A DNA stretch of 36,843 bases from Mycolicibacterium chubuense (GCF_001044255.1 NZ_JYNX01000008.1:28017-64859); one strand, 5' to 3'. Shown: positions 23,157 through 31,510, counted from the first letter of the stretch. A program made the numbers and translations. Notes: generated by a model not told the origin, from the letters alone.

Positions 23157-24551
23157 GTGCCACTCGTTGCGGGAGTCGACTCCTCCACCCAGTCGTGCAA
23201 GATCGTGATCTGCGATGCCGACACCGGGGAACCGGTGCGGTCGGCGTCCAGTCCCCATCCGGGCGGCACGGAGGTCGCGCCGGCCCACTGGTGGGATGCG
23301 TTGACCGCGACGATCGAGCAGGCCGGCGGCATCTCCGACGTGGCCGCGATCTCGGTGGGCGCCCAGCAGCACGGCATGGTGTGCCTGGACTCGTCGGGCC
23401 AGGTGGTCCGCGATGCATTGCTGTGGAACGACACCCGGTCCGCCCGGGCGGCCGAGGACCTGATCGACGAGCTCGGCGGGCCGGCCGCGTGGGCCGACCG
23501 GACGGGAGTGGTTCCCGTCGCCGCGATCACCGCGACGAAACTGCGGTGGCTCGCCGATCACGAGCCGGAGCACGCCGACGCCACCGCGGCCGTCTGCCTG
23601 CCCCACGACTGGCTGACGTGGCGACTGTCCGGCTCCACCGACATCACCGAGCTGACCACCGATCGCAGCGACGCCAGCGGCACCGGGTACTACTCCGCCG
23701 CGTCGGACAGCTACGACCCCGAGTTGCTCGAGTTGGCTCTGCGCGGTCGGCGCCCGGTGCTCCCGACGGTCGTCGCGCCGGCCGGATCGCAGGCGCAGAC
23801 CGCGCACGGTGCCCTGCTGGGAGCCGGCGCCGGGGACAACGCGGCGGCCGCACTGGGCCTGGGCGCCGGTCCCGGTGACTGCGTCGTGTCGCTGGGCACC
23901 TCCGGGGTGGTCAGCGCCGTCGGAGCCGCGGCACCGCGGGACCCCGACGGCATCGTCGCCGGCTTCGCCGACGCGACCGGGCGTCAGCTCCCGCTGGTGT
24001 GCACGCTCAACGGGGCGCCGGTGCTCGCGGCCGTCGCGACGATGATCGGCGTCGACTTCGAGGAGTTCGACCGCCTCGCCCTGAAGGCGTCGGCCGGCGC
24101 GGAGGGGTTGGTCCTCGTCCCGTACTTCGACGGTGAGCGGTCACCCAATCTGCCCGACGCCGCCGGCGCCCTGCACGGCGTCACGACGCGAAACCTCAAC
24201 TCCGCCAACATTGCCCGGGCCGCGGTGGAGGGTCTGCTGGCATCGATGGCCTACTGCATCGACAAGATCCGCGCGCACGGGGTCGAGGTGGACCGGATCA
24301 TCCTCGTGGGCGGCGGCGCCCGCTCGGAGGCCGTCCGTCAGGTGGCCCCGGCCGTCCTCGGAGCGCCCGTGCACGTTCCGGCCCCCGCCGAGTACGTCGC
24401 ACTCGGCGCCGCCCGGCAGGCGGCGTGGGTCCTGTCGGGGGGCGACGGTCCGCCGGACTGGTCGCTCGCCAGCACCACGGTGTACGAGGGTGCGCCGACT
24501 CCGGAGGTGCTCGACCGATACCGGACCGCACAGGAGCTCACCCTGCGGTGA
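23157..24551 (+). CDS. xylB: Xylulokinase-like FGGY carbohydrate kinase
   Basis: 464-residue sugar kinase with the two actin-like domains of the FGGY family. Landmarks are [17 protein letters not shown] at the start (phosphate-binding 1), [12 protein letters not shown] near residue 67 as in xylulokinases, LLWNDTRSA near 88, [13 protein letters not shown] near 242 (phosphate 2) and the adenosine motif [15 protein letters not shown] near 382. The QQHGM and WNDTR elements point to D-xylulose or a similar ketose. No xylose isomerase or pentitol dehydrogenase gene is adjacent, so the true substrate could be another ketose or polyol. It is followed, 6 nt between stops, by the opposite-strand LysR gene. 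Kinase family is firm; the xylB symbol is a best match. Confidence 0.8.
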   Translation: MPLVAGVDSSTQSCKIVICDADTGEPVRSASSPHPGGTEVAPAHWWDALTATIEQAGGISDVAAISVGAQQHGMVCLDSSGQVVRDALLWNDTRSARAAEDLIDELGGPAAWADRTGVVPVAAITATKLRWLADHEPEHADATAAVCLPHDWLTWRLSGSTDITELTTDRSDASGTGYYSAASDSYDPELLELALRGRRPVLPTVVAPAGSQAQTAHGALLGAGAGDNAAAALGLGAGPGDCVVSLGTSGVVSAVGAAAPRDPDGIVAGFADATGRQLPLVCTLNGAPVLAAVATMIGVDFEEFDRLALKASAGAEGLVLVPYFDGERSPNLPDAAGALHGVTTRNLNSANIARAAVEGLLASMAYCIDKIRAHGVEVDRIILVGGGARSEAVRQVAPAVLGAPVHVPAPAEYVALGAARQAAWVLSGGDGPPDWSLASTTVYEGAPTPEVLDRYRTAQELTLR

Positions 24552-24557
24552 GCGTGG

Positions 24558-25490
24558 TCAGGCCGGCGGCGGGCACCCGGCGTCGGGTCGCGGCCAGTGC
24601 GGCCGGGGCAGTGGCTCGCCGGGGGCCGCCCGCAGGCGCTCCAGCACGGCCCGCAGCGGCGGCCAGTCGGCGCGGCCGATCCGGGTGACGGCGTAGGCGG
24701 TCAGCACCACGTCGGGGTCGGTCAGCGGCAGCACCGTCACCCCCGGCGCGGTCGGCCGCGCGATCGGCAGCAGACCCACACCGAACCCGGCGACGATCAG
24801 ATCCTCCACCAGGTCGAGGCTGTCGATCTGGTGCGCGATGCGCGGGGTGAATCCCGACAGCGAGGCCAGCGTCCGCACCGCGTCCTCGTCGGCGGTGTTG
24901 CGGGAGTTGACGATCCACGTCTGGTCGGCGAAGTCCGCGATTCCCGAGGTACCCCGGGCGGCGGGCGACGGGACTCCCAGCCCCCAGCGGATCGACCACA
25001 GCGGCACGGAGTCGAGCAGCGCCCCGGGGGAGGCCGGGGCGAGGTTGTAGTCGTAGGTCAGCGCGAGGTCGAGGTCGTCGGCGGTCAGCAGCCCGAACGC
25101 CTCGATCGGTTCGTACTCACTGATCACGAAGTCGACGTTCGGGAACCGGGTGCGCAGATCGGCGACGATCGGCAGCAGCGACACCCGGATGCCCGTGGCG
25201 AAGCCGCCCACCCGGACGGTTCCCGCAGGGTCGGCGTCGGCGTCGAGGTCGACCCGGGCGCGTTCCACCGCGGCCAGGATCGTGACGGCGTGGTCGGCCA
25301 GCCGTCGGCCGGCCGGGGTGAGCCGCACGCGCCGGCCTTCGGGTTCGATCAGCTGCGCCCCGGTCTCGCGGGCCAGTGCGGCGATCTGCGCGGACACCGT
25401 CGACGTGGTGAGGTGGTGTTCCTCGGCGACCGCGCGCATCGACCCCAGGCGGGACAGGGCCAGCAGCAGCTGCAGCCGACGGATGTCCAT
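24558..25490 (-). CDS. LysR family transcriptional regulator
   Basis: 310-residue LysR-type regulator. The N-terminal winged helix-turn-helix is clear: MDIRRLQLLLALSRLGSMRA then EEHHLTTSTVSAQIAALARE, residues 1-60. A linker helix leads to the periplasmic-binding-protein-like effector domain (about residues 90-295; VGGFATGIRVSLLPIVADL begins it). It is divergent from the second FGGY kinase gene with a 35 nt gap, the classic layout in which a LysR protein controls its neighbour. By position it may sense the sugar or polyol used by that kinase; the effector is unknown. The ATG at 25490 gives the standard family N-terminus. Confidence 0.88.
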   Translation of the reverse strand: MDIRRLQLLLALSRLGSMRAVAEEHHLTTSTVSAQIAALARETGAQLIEPEGRRVRLTPAGRRLADHAVTILAAVERARVDLDADADPAGTVRVGGFATGIRVSLLPIVADLRTRFPNVDFVISEYEPIEAFGLLTADDLDLALTYDYNLAPASPGALLDSVPLWSIRWGLGVPSPAARGTSGIADFADQTWIVNSRNTADEDAVRTLASLSGFTPRIAHQIDSLDLVEDLIVAGFGVGLLPIARPTAPGVTVLPLTDPDVVLTAYAVTRIGRADWPPLRAVLERLRAAPGEPLPRPHWPRPDAGCPPPA

Positions 25491-25513
25491 CTCAGCGATT
25501 CTGCCCGCCGTCG

Positions 25514-25519
25514 TAGGGT
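25514..25519 (+). promoter_or_regulatory. Candidate -10 box TAGGGT that decides the start of the second FGGY kinase
   Basis: TAGGGT fits TANNNT and ends 6 nt before the GTG at 25526. Transcription would begin at or next to that GTG, making the adjacent GTG at 25523 unlikely as a start. The box lies within the 35 nt LysR-kinase intergenic gap. Confidence 0.45.
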
Positions 25520-25525
25520 TGGGTG

Positions 25526-27007
25526 GTGGACATGCTGCTCGGTATCGACATGGGAACGGGGAGCACCAAGGGCGTTCTCGTGGATTCGACGGGCACGGTG
25601 GTCGCCTCGGAGACGATCAGCCACGGGATGGACCTGCCCCGGCCCGGGTGGGCCGAGGTCGACGCCGACGCGGTGTGGTGGCGTGAGGTCTGCGCGATCA
25701 GCGCGGCACTGACCGCGAAGCTGCCCGCAAACGCGACGCTGGCCGGTATGTGCGTCAGCGGCGTGGGGCCGTGCCTGGTGCTCTGCGACGCGGATCTGCG
25801 GCCGCTGCGGCCGGCCATCCTGTACGGCATCGACACCCGCGCGCACGCCGAGATCGCCTCATTGACAGAGGAATTGGGCGAGGAGGCGATTCTCGACCGG
25901 GCCGGCACCCTGCTGTCGAGTCAGGCCGTCGGCCCCAAGATCGAATGGGTGCGCAACCACGAGCCGGAGACGTTCGCCGCGGCGGCGGGGTGGTACGGCT
26001 CCAACTCCTTCATCGCCGCCAAGCTCACCGGCGAGTACGTGATGGACCACCACACCGCGAGCCAGTGCGATCCGTTGTACGCCACCCGGGAGTTCGCGTG
26101 GAACCGGGAGTGGGCCGAGCGGATCTGCGGCCCGCTGCCGCTGCCCGACCTGGTGTGGCCCAGCGACATCGTCGGCCGGGTGACACCCGCGGCGGCCCGC
26201 GAGACCGGCCTTCCGGTGGGCCTGCCGGTCGCCGCCGGGACCGTCGACGCGTATTCGGAGGCCTTCTCGGTGGGGGTTCGTCGCCCCGGAGATCAGATGC
26301 TGATGTACGGCTCGACGATGTTCCTGGTCCAGGTGATCGACGAGTACCACAGCGATCCCGCGCTGTGGACCACCGCGGGGGTGGATCCTCAGACGCTCGC
26401 GCTGGCCGCCGGGACCTCGACGGCCGGAACGATGATCAACTGGCTGCAATCGGTCACCGGGCGACCGTCTTTCGACGACCTGACCGCCGAGGCGCTCGAA
26501 GTGCCCGCGGGCAGCGAGGGTCTGCTGATGTTGCCGTACCTGGCCGGGGAACGCACCCCGGTGTTCGACCCGAAGGCGCGCGGCGTGCTCGCCGGGCTGA
26601 CGTTGCGCCACGGCAGGGGCCACCTGTTCCGCGCGGCCTACGAGGGCATCGCGTTCGGGATCCGGCAGATCCTGGACAGATTCGACGACGCGCACGAAGC
26701 CACCCGCACCGTCGCGGTCGGAGGGGGACTGAAGAGCCCGGTGTGGGCCCAGGCGATCAGCGATGTGACGGGCCGTTCGCAACTGGTGCCCGAGCAGGCG
26801 ATCGGCGCCAGCTACGGCGACGCGCTGTTGGCCGGCATCGGGGTCGGGCTGGTGCCGCCCGACACCGACTGGGCCACGATCGCCAGGGAGATCACCCCGA
26901 ACCCGCGCAACCGGGCGCTCTACGACGATCTGTTCACCACGTGGGCGCAGATGTACCCCGCCACGCGAGACCAGGTGCACCGGCTGGCCGCCGCCGACCC
27001 CGACTGA
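25526..27007 (+). CDS. FGGY-family carbohydrate kinase (second copy, substrate unknown)
   Basis: 493-residue FGGY kinase of a different subgroup from the one at 23157. Landmarks are LLGIDMGTGSTKGVLVDSTG at the start, GWAEVDADAVWW near residue 42, YGIDTRAHAEI near 97, GTVDAYSEAFSVG near 237, MLMYGSTMFLVQV near 258, LPYLAGERTPVFDPKARG near 332 and VAVGGGLKSPVWAQAISDV near 397. Relatives are annotated as xylulokinase, ribulokinase or erythritol/tetritol kinase-like proteins; sequence alone does not fix the sugar. It lies between the LysR gene (divergent) and dthD (convergent, 7 nt between stops). Its closeness to the tetritol genes makes a role with a tetrose or pentose derivative plausible. GTG 25526 is chosen from the -10 spacing; GTG 25523 and ATG 25532 are alternatives. 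Confidence 0.8.
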   Translation: MDMLLGIDMGTGSTKGVLVDSTGTVVASETISHGMDLPRPGWAEVDADAVWWREVCAISAALTAKLPANATLAGMCVSGVGPCLVLCDADLRPLRPAILYGIDTRAHAEIASLTEELGEEAILDRAGTLLSSQAVGPKIEWVRNHEPETFAAAAGWYGSNSFIAAKLTGEYVMDHHTASQCDPLYATREFAWNREWAERICGPLPLPDLVWPSDIVGRVTPAAARETGLPVGLPVAAGTVDAYSEAFSVGVRRPGDQMLMYGSTMFLVQVIDEYHSDPALWTTAGVDPQTLALAAGTSTAGTMINWLQSVTGRPSFDDLTAEALEVPAGSEGLLMLPYLAGERTPVFDPKARGVLAGLTLRHGRGHLFRAAYEGIAFGIRQILDRFDDAHEATRTVAVGGGLKSPVWAQAISDVTGRSQLVPEQAIGASYGDALLAGIGVGLVPPDTDWATIAREITPNPRNRALYDDLFTTWAQMYPATRDQVHRLAAADPD

Positions 27008-27014
27008 GCAGGGG

Positions 27015-27806
27015 TCAGCCCATCGTGTAGCCGCCGTCGATCGCGATGTCGGCGCCGTTGACCATGCTCGCCGCGTCGGAACACAACCACACCACCGCGT
27101 CGGACACTTCGTGCGGAACGGCGAAGCGGCCCAGCGGGATCCGGGCCAGCATCGGGGCCGCCTTGGCCTCCTCGCCCCACACCCGCTGTCCCATCTCGGT
27201 GAGCACCACCGTGGGGCAGACGGAGTTGGCCCGGATGCCGTGCGGCCCGAGTTCGCGCGCCAGCACCTTGGTCGCCATCACCAGGCCCGCCTTCGAGGCG
27301 CAGTAGGCGTAGTGCTCGGGCAGCGGGGCCAGCGCCGCCGCGGAGGCTACCGTGACGATGGACCCGCCGGTGCCCTGCTCGACCATGAGCGCTCCGATCT
27401 GCGCGGCGAGCAGTGCGGGAGCGCGCAGGTTCACGGCGATGGTGGCGTCGAAGTTCTCCGCGGTCGTGCCGACCACCGACTCGGGCAGGGAGATGCCGGC
27501 GTTGTTGACCAGGATGTCGAGTCCGCCGAACGCCTCGGACGCCATCCGGGTCAGCGCGGCCGGTCCGTCGTGGTCGGCGAGATCGACGGCGGCCGAGCGG
27601 ACGTCGACACCGAACTCGTCGCTCAGGGCGCGCCCCGAGCGGGTCAGCTCGGCGTCGTCGCGCCCGCTGAGCACGAGGTCGGCGCCCGCGGCGGCGAACG
27701 CGCGGGCGATGTCGGCGCCGATACCCTTGCCGGCGCCGGTGATCAGCGCCCGCTTACCGTCGAGTCGCAGTACCCCGGCATACCTCTGCTCGGCCACTGT
27801 GGTCAC
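27015..27806 (-). CDS. dthD: SDR family dehydrogenase, probable D-threitol dehydrogenase
   Basis: 263-residue classical short-chain dehydrogenase/reductase. The NAD(P) motif is TGAGKGIG at residues 23-30, NNAGIS at 101-106, catalytic Ser155 in TVASAAA and Tyr168-x-x-x-Lys172 in YCASK; the C-terminus has the usual DGGYTMG. In M. smegmatis an SDR beside eltD and a SorC regulator oxidises D-threitol to D-erythrulose, and this gene has the same neighbours. That is the basis for the specific call; other polyols are possible. The GTG at 27806 has AGGAGG 4 nt upstream and overlaps the SorC stop by 4 nt (GTGA), so regulator and dehydrogenase form one leftward transcript. An alternative GTG is at 27797. 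Confidence 0.78.
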   Translation of the reverse strand: MTTVAEQRYAGVLRLDGKRALITGAGKGIGADIARAFAAAGADLVLSGRDDAELTRSGRALSDEFGVDVRSAAVDLADHDGPAALTRMASEAFGGLDILVNNAGISLPESVVGTTAENFDATIAVNLRAPALLAAQIGALMVEQGTGGSIVTVASAAALAPLPEHYAYCASKAGLVMATKVLARELGPHGIRANSVCPTVVLTEMGQRVWGEEAKAAPMLARIPLGRFAVPHEVSDAVVWLCSDAASMVNGADIAIDGGYTMG

Positions 27807-28846
27807 GAAACCTCCTGTGTCGCATCGCTGTTGCTGGCCGCCAGCAGTGCTTCGGCAGTGCCGGGGTCGGTGACCAGCCGGTTGAAGTAGCCGCCGCGGG
27901 CGCCGGCGGTGATGGAGTCGATCTTGTCCCGGCCGACCGCGACGGCGATGGTGACCGGGATGTGGCGGAGGTTGTCCAATTCCAGTGCGATCAATCGTTC
28001 TGCGCCGTCGAACTGCACCGGGTTGCCGTCGCGGTCGTAGAAGCGCGAGCACACGTCGCCGACCGCGGCGCGCAGCGACGTCGAACCGGTCGGCACGAAC
28101 TGGGGGATGTCGGAGCGGGTCAGCGGCGGGGCGCCGACCCCCATCAACGCGCACCGCGCGTGCGGCCACTGATGCACCACGCGCTGGATGCTCGGATCCT
28201 CGAGCAGCGACTGATACAGCGCGGGGCCCGGAAGCGCCGGTGCGAAGAGGTAATTGGCACGACCGCCGACGCGGTTGGCGACCAGGCGGGTGATCTCGTT
28301 GGTCTGATACCACTCGTAGGGCTGGTCGTTGCCGCCCACGGTGGGGGTCACCACCACTCCGGGCAGTGGGGTGAGTTCGTGCTGGGCGAGTTCGTAGACG
28401 GTGCGGCCCGATGACACCAGCAGCACGTCGCCCGGCAGCAGACCCGCTTCACTGAGCGCGCGGGCGGCCGCGGGCGCGAGCACCCGACCCATGATGTCGA
28501 CGACGCTGCGCCCGGGGCCGGGGTTGGGCAGTGGGGGAGACAGGTAGACGGTGTTGAGGTTCAGGGCCCGGGCCAGGCGGTCGGCCAGTTCGGTGGGCCC
28601 GGCGTCGGCCGGGGGCACCACCTCGATGCGCACGATCCCCTGCCGTTTGGCCTCCGCCAGCAGCCTGCTCACCGTTGCCCGGCTGGTGCCGAGTTGTTCG
28701 GCGATCTCGGCCTGCGTCGCGTCCTCTTCGTAGTACAGCCGTGCGGCGGTGTAGAGCAGCGTGGGCGAGAAATGGCTGCTCTCGGCCTCGGGTGCGGCAC
28801 CGTCCGGCTTCGCGGCGGAGGGAGTGGGCGCGGCCGGCCTGGGCAT
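27803..28846 (-). CDS. SorC/DeoR-type sugar-binding transcriptional regulator of the tetritol locus
   Basis: 347-residue regulator. After a Pro/Ala-rich start, a helix-turn-helix lies at about residues 35-75 (EEDATQAEIAEQLGTSRATV, then RLLAEAKRQGIVRI). The SorC-type effector domain (residues 85-340) resembles phosphosugar-binding folds and shows GDVLLVSSGRTVYELAQ near 145, GVGAPPLTRSD near 240 and AVGRDKIDSITAGARGGYFN near 304. SorC proteins usually sense a phosphorylated sugar intermediate; here an erythrulose phosphate is the natural guess. It is divergent from eltD and the ABC transporter operon and co-transcribed with dthD. The ATG at 28846 is preferred; a longer frame upstream overlaps the promoter region. 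A -10-like CATACT lies at 28858-28853. Confidence 0.87.
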   Translation of the reverse strand: MPRPAAPTPSAAKPDGAAPEAESSHFSPTLLYTAARLYYEEDATQAEIAEQLGTSRATVSRLLAEAKRQGIVRIEVVPPADAGPTELADRLARALNLNTVYLSPPLPNPGPGRSVVDIMGRVLAPAAARALSEAGLLPGDVLLVSSGRTVYELAQHELTPLPGVVVTPTVGGNDQPYEWYQTNEITRLVANRVGGRANYLFAPALPGPALYQSLLEDPSIQRVVHQWPHARCALMGVGAPPLTRSDIPQFVPTGSTSLRAAVGDVCSRFYDRDGNPVQFDGAERLIALELDNLRHIPVTIAVAVGRDKIDSITAGARGGYFNRLVTDPGTAEALLAASNSDATQEVS

Positions 28847-28884
28847 GGGCAAAGTATGACACCGAACGCCTGCTCTGGAAAGAA

Positions 28885-28903
28885 GTTCACTGAACATCCG
28901 TTC
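28885..28903. promoter_or_regulatory. Overlapping inverted repeats GTTC/GAAC, candidate SorC-type regulator operator
   Basis: GTTCACTGAAC (28885-28895) is a perfect 4-3-4 palindrome and shares its right arm with GAACATCCGTTC (28892-28903), a 4-4-4 inverted repeat. Further GAAC words occur at 28864-28867 and 28940-28943. The cluster lies directly upstream of the eltD -35 box, midway between the divergent genes, a suitable place for a bidirectional regulator. Assignment to the adjacent SorC protein is inference. Confidence 0.4.
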
Positions 28904-28933
28904 TGGACAGATGTGCACCGGCTTCGATAGTGT
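28904..28933 (+). promoter_or_regulatory. Candidate SigA promoter of the eltD operon
   Basis: A -35-like TGGACA (28904-28909) is followed by overlapping -10 candidates GATAGT (28926-28931, spacer 16) and TAGTGT (28928-28933, spacer 18). The start would fall near 28938, leaving a leader of about 25 nt with GGGAGG at 28949-28954, 8 nt before the ATG. Confidence 0.5.
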
Positions 28934-28962
28934 GACTGCGAACACAGAGGGAGGAACACGCG

Positions 28963-30051
28963 ATGGCCGCTCAGATCCCCGAGAAAATGCAGGCAGTCGT
29001 CTGCCACGGGCCCCACGACTACCGACTCGAGGAGGTCGCGGTTCCGCAACGCGGTCCCGGCGAGGCGCTGATCAAAGTGGAGGCGGTCGGCATCTGCGCC
29101 AGCGACCTCAAGTGCTACCACGGCGCCGCCAAGTTCTGGGGTGACGAGAACCGCCCGGCGTGGGCCGAGACCATGGTGATCCCCGGTCACGAATTCGCCG
29201 GCCGTGTAGTCGATCTCGACGATGCGGCGGCCCAGCGCTGGGGGATAGCGGTCGGGGACCGGGTGGTGTCCGAGCAGATCGTGCCGTGCTGGGAATGCCG
29301 CTTCTGCAAGCGCGGCCAGTACCACATGTGCCAGCCGCACGACCTCTACGGCTTCAAGCGGCGCACGCCCGGCGCGATGGCCAGCTACATGGTGTATCCG
29401 GCGGAGGCACTGGTGCACAAGGTGTCTGCCGAGGTGGCCCCCCAGCACGCCGCGTTCGCCGAGCCGCTGTCGTGCTCGCTGCACGCCGTGGAGCGCGCGC
29501 AGATCATGTTCGAAGACGTCGTGGTCGTGGCTGGGTGCGGACCCATCGGTCTCGGCATGGTGGCCGGTGCCCGCGCCAAGAACCCGATGCACGTGATCGC
29601 CCTCGACATGGCGCCCGAGAAGCTCGAACTGGCCAAACTCTGCGGCGCCGACATCACGATCAACATCGCCGAGCAGGACGCCGTCGCGATCGTCAAGGAT
29701 CTGACCGGCGGCTACGGCGCCGACGTGTACCTGGAAGGAACCGGGCACCCGTCCGCGGTTCCGCAGGGGCTCAACCTGCTACGCAAGCTGGGCCGGTACG
29801 TCGAGTACGGCGTGTTCGGCAGTGACGTGACCGTCGACTGGAGCATCATCAGCGACGACAAGGAACTCGACGTCCTCGGCGCCCATCTGGGCCCGTACTG
29901 CTGGCCGGCGGCGATCAGGATGATCGAGTCCGGCGTGCTGCCGATGGATCGGATCTGCACGCACCAGCTGCCGCTGACCGAGTTCCAGCAGGGGCTCGAT
30001 CTGGTGGCCAGCGGCAAGGAATCGGTCAAGGTCTCCCTGATCCCCGCCTGA
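28963..30051 (+). CDS. eltD: Zinc-dependent erythritol/L-threitol dehydrogenase
   Basis: 362-residue medium-chain dehydrogenase. Catalytic zinc ligands are Cys45 (GICASD) with His76-Glu77 (PGHEFAG). The structural zinc site has four cysteines at 109, 112, 115 and 123 (CWECRFCKRGQYHMC). The Rossmann motif is VVVAGCGPIGLGMVAG near residue 187. From memory the whole sequence closely resembles EltD of M. smegmatis, including LYGFKRRTPGAMASYMVYP and the C-terminal ASGKESVKVSLIPA. EltD oxidises erythritol to D-erythrulose and L-threitol to L-erythrulose with NAD+. It leads a rightward operon with the transporter genes: 14 nt separate it from the binding-protein gene. Expression is probably controlled by the divergent SorC regulator. 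Confidence 0.9.
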   Translation: MAAQIPEKMQAVVCHGPHDYRLEEVAVPQRGPGEALIKVEAVGICASDLKCYHGAAKFWGDENRPAWAETMVIPGHEFAGRVVDLDDAAAQRWGIAVGDRVVSEQIVPCWECRFCKRGQYHMCQPHDLYGFKRRTPGAMASYMVYPAEALVHKVSAEVAPQHAAFAEPLSCSLHAVERAQIMFEDVVVVAGCGPIGLGMVAGARAKNPMHVIALDMAPEKLELAKLCGADITINIAEQDAVAIVKDLTGGYGADVYLEGTGHPSAVPQGLNLLRKLGRYVEYGVFGSDVTVDWSIISDDKELDVLGAHLGPYCWPAAIRMIESGVLPMDRICTHQLPLTEFQQGLDLVASGKESVKVSLIPA

Positions 30052-30065
30052 ACGAAGGACACCCC

Positions 30066-31496
30066 ATGAGTCTTTTCTCCCCTGGTACCGGCGGGCCGCA
30101 GTTCTCGCGCAGGCAGATGCTGACCGCGCTGGGCGTGGCCGGTGCCGCCGCGGCCAGCGTGCCGGTGCTGAGTTCGTGCGGCGTCGGCGGCAAGGCCAGC
30201 GCCCCCAACGGCGCCGACGCCGTCACCGGCGGGTTCGACTGGCGCAAGGCTGCGGGCTCGACGATCAACATCCTGCAGACCCCGCACCCCTACCAGCAGT
30301 CCTATCAGCCACTGCTCAAAGAGTTCACGGACCTGACGGGCATCAACGTCAACGTCGACCTGGTTCCCGAGGCCGACTACTTCACCAAACTCAACACCGA
30401 GCTGGCCGGCGGATCGGGCAAGCACGACGCGTTCATGCTGGGTGCCTACTTCATCTGGCAGTACGGGCCGCCCGGCTGGATCGAGGACCTCGGGCCGTGG
30501 TTGCAGAACAGCTCGGCGACCAACGCCGAGTACGACTTCGAGGACATCTTCGACGGACTGCGCACCTCCACCCGCTGGGACTTCACGCTGGGCAATCCGC
30601 TCGGCACCGGCGGACAGTGGGCCATCCCGTGGGGGTTCGAGAACAACGTCGTGGCCTACAACAAGCGGGTGTTCGACGAGAAGGGCATCACCAAGCTGCC
30701 CGACAACCTCGACGACTTCATCCAGCTCGCCGTCGACCTCACCGACCGCTCGCAGAACCGCTACGGCATCTCCACCCGCGGCTCGAAGTCCTGGGCCACC
30801 ATCCATCCCGGCTTCATGACCCAGTACACCCGCCAGGGCGCGGTGGACTACAAGTGGAACGGGTCGGAGCTGATCGCCGAGATGGACAGCGACGCCGCGA
30901 TCGACTTCACGAAGAAGTGGATCGAGATGCAGCACGAGGCCGGCCCGACATCGTGGACCACCTACGACTACCCCAATGCCACCGGCGATCTCGGCGACGG
31001 CAAGGCGATGATGGTGTTCGACGCCGACAGCGCCACCTACCCGAAGAACAAGCCGGGGGCGAGCAAGGAGGCCGGCAACATCGCCTGGTACGCCGGGCCC
31101 GCCGGGCCGGACGGCAACTACAAGACCAACCTGTGGACGTGGAGCTGGGCGATGAGCGCCAACTCCCGCAACAAGCTGCCCGCGTGGTTGTTCATCCAGT
31201 GGGCGACCGGCAAGGACTCGATGAACAAGGCCGTCGAGGGCGGGAAGTACGCCGACCCGGTGCGAAAGTCGGTGTTCGACACCACGTTCAAGCGCGTCGC
31301 AGCCGACCAGTTCGGCTACCTGGAGGCGTTCGAGACCGTCATCGGTCAGTCGCGGATCCAGTTCACCCCGCAGAAGAAGTTCTTCGACACCACGCAGAAC
31401 TGGGCGGTCGCGCTGCAGGACATCTACGGCGGTGAGGACGCCGCCTCGCGGCTGCGCAGCCTCGCCAAGACCAACACGTCCAAGGTCAATCTCTAG
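30066..31496 (+). CDS. Extracellular solute-binding lipoprotein, probable tetritol ABC importer
   Basis: 476-residue family-1 solute-binding protein. The N-terminus combines a twin-arginine pattern, SRRQML at residues 14-19, with a lipobox VLSSC ending at Cys38, suggesting Tat export followed by lipidation. The mature protein shows the usual two-lobe features: INILQTPHPYQQSYQPLLKE, AELAGGSGKHDAF-like strand-turns, WAIPWGFENNVVAYNKRVF near residue 181 and aromatic residues (WTWSWAM, TSWTTYDYP) suitable for stacking on a polyol. It follows eltD by 14 nt and precedes two permeases and two ATPases. In M. smegmatis the equivalent protein belongs to the tetritol locus, so erythritol or a threitol is the likely ligand. 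Confidence 0.85.
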   Translation: MSLFSPGTGGPQFSRRQMLTALGVAGAAAASVPVLSSCGVGGKASAPNGADAVTGGFDWRKAAGSTINILQTPHPYQQSYQPLLKEFTDLTGINVNVDLVPEADYFTKLNTELAGGSGKHDAFMLGAYFIWQYGPPGWIEDLGPWLQNSSATNAEYDFEDIFDGLRTSTRWDFTLGNPLGTGGQWAIPWGFENNVVAYNKRVFDEKGITKLPDNLDDFIQLAVDLTDRSQNRYGISTRGSKSWATIHPGFMTQYTRQGAVDYKWNGSELIAEMDSDAAIDFTKKWIEMQHEAGPTSWTTYDYPNATGDLGDGKAMMVFDADSATYPKNKPGASKEAGNIAWYAGPAGPDGNYKTNLWTWSWAMSANSRNKLPAWLFIQWATGKDSMNKAVEGGKYADPVRKSVFDTTFKRVAADQFGYLEAFETVIGQSRIQFTPQKKFFDTTQNWAVALQDIYGGEDAASRLRSLAKTNTSKVNL

Positions 31497-31510
31497 GAGC
31501 TCTGGCATCG

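Noticed and set aside
23138-23530. Long N-terminal extension of the serine hydrolase running through the kinase gene
   Set aside because: It is antisense to conserved kinase motifs, and a signal peptide begins exactly at the ATG at 23137.
28847-28945. Extended SorC start at 28945
   Set aside because: The extra 33 codons lie over the divergent promoter and operator-like repeats, and the ATG at 28846 gives the normal family length.
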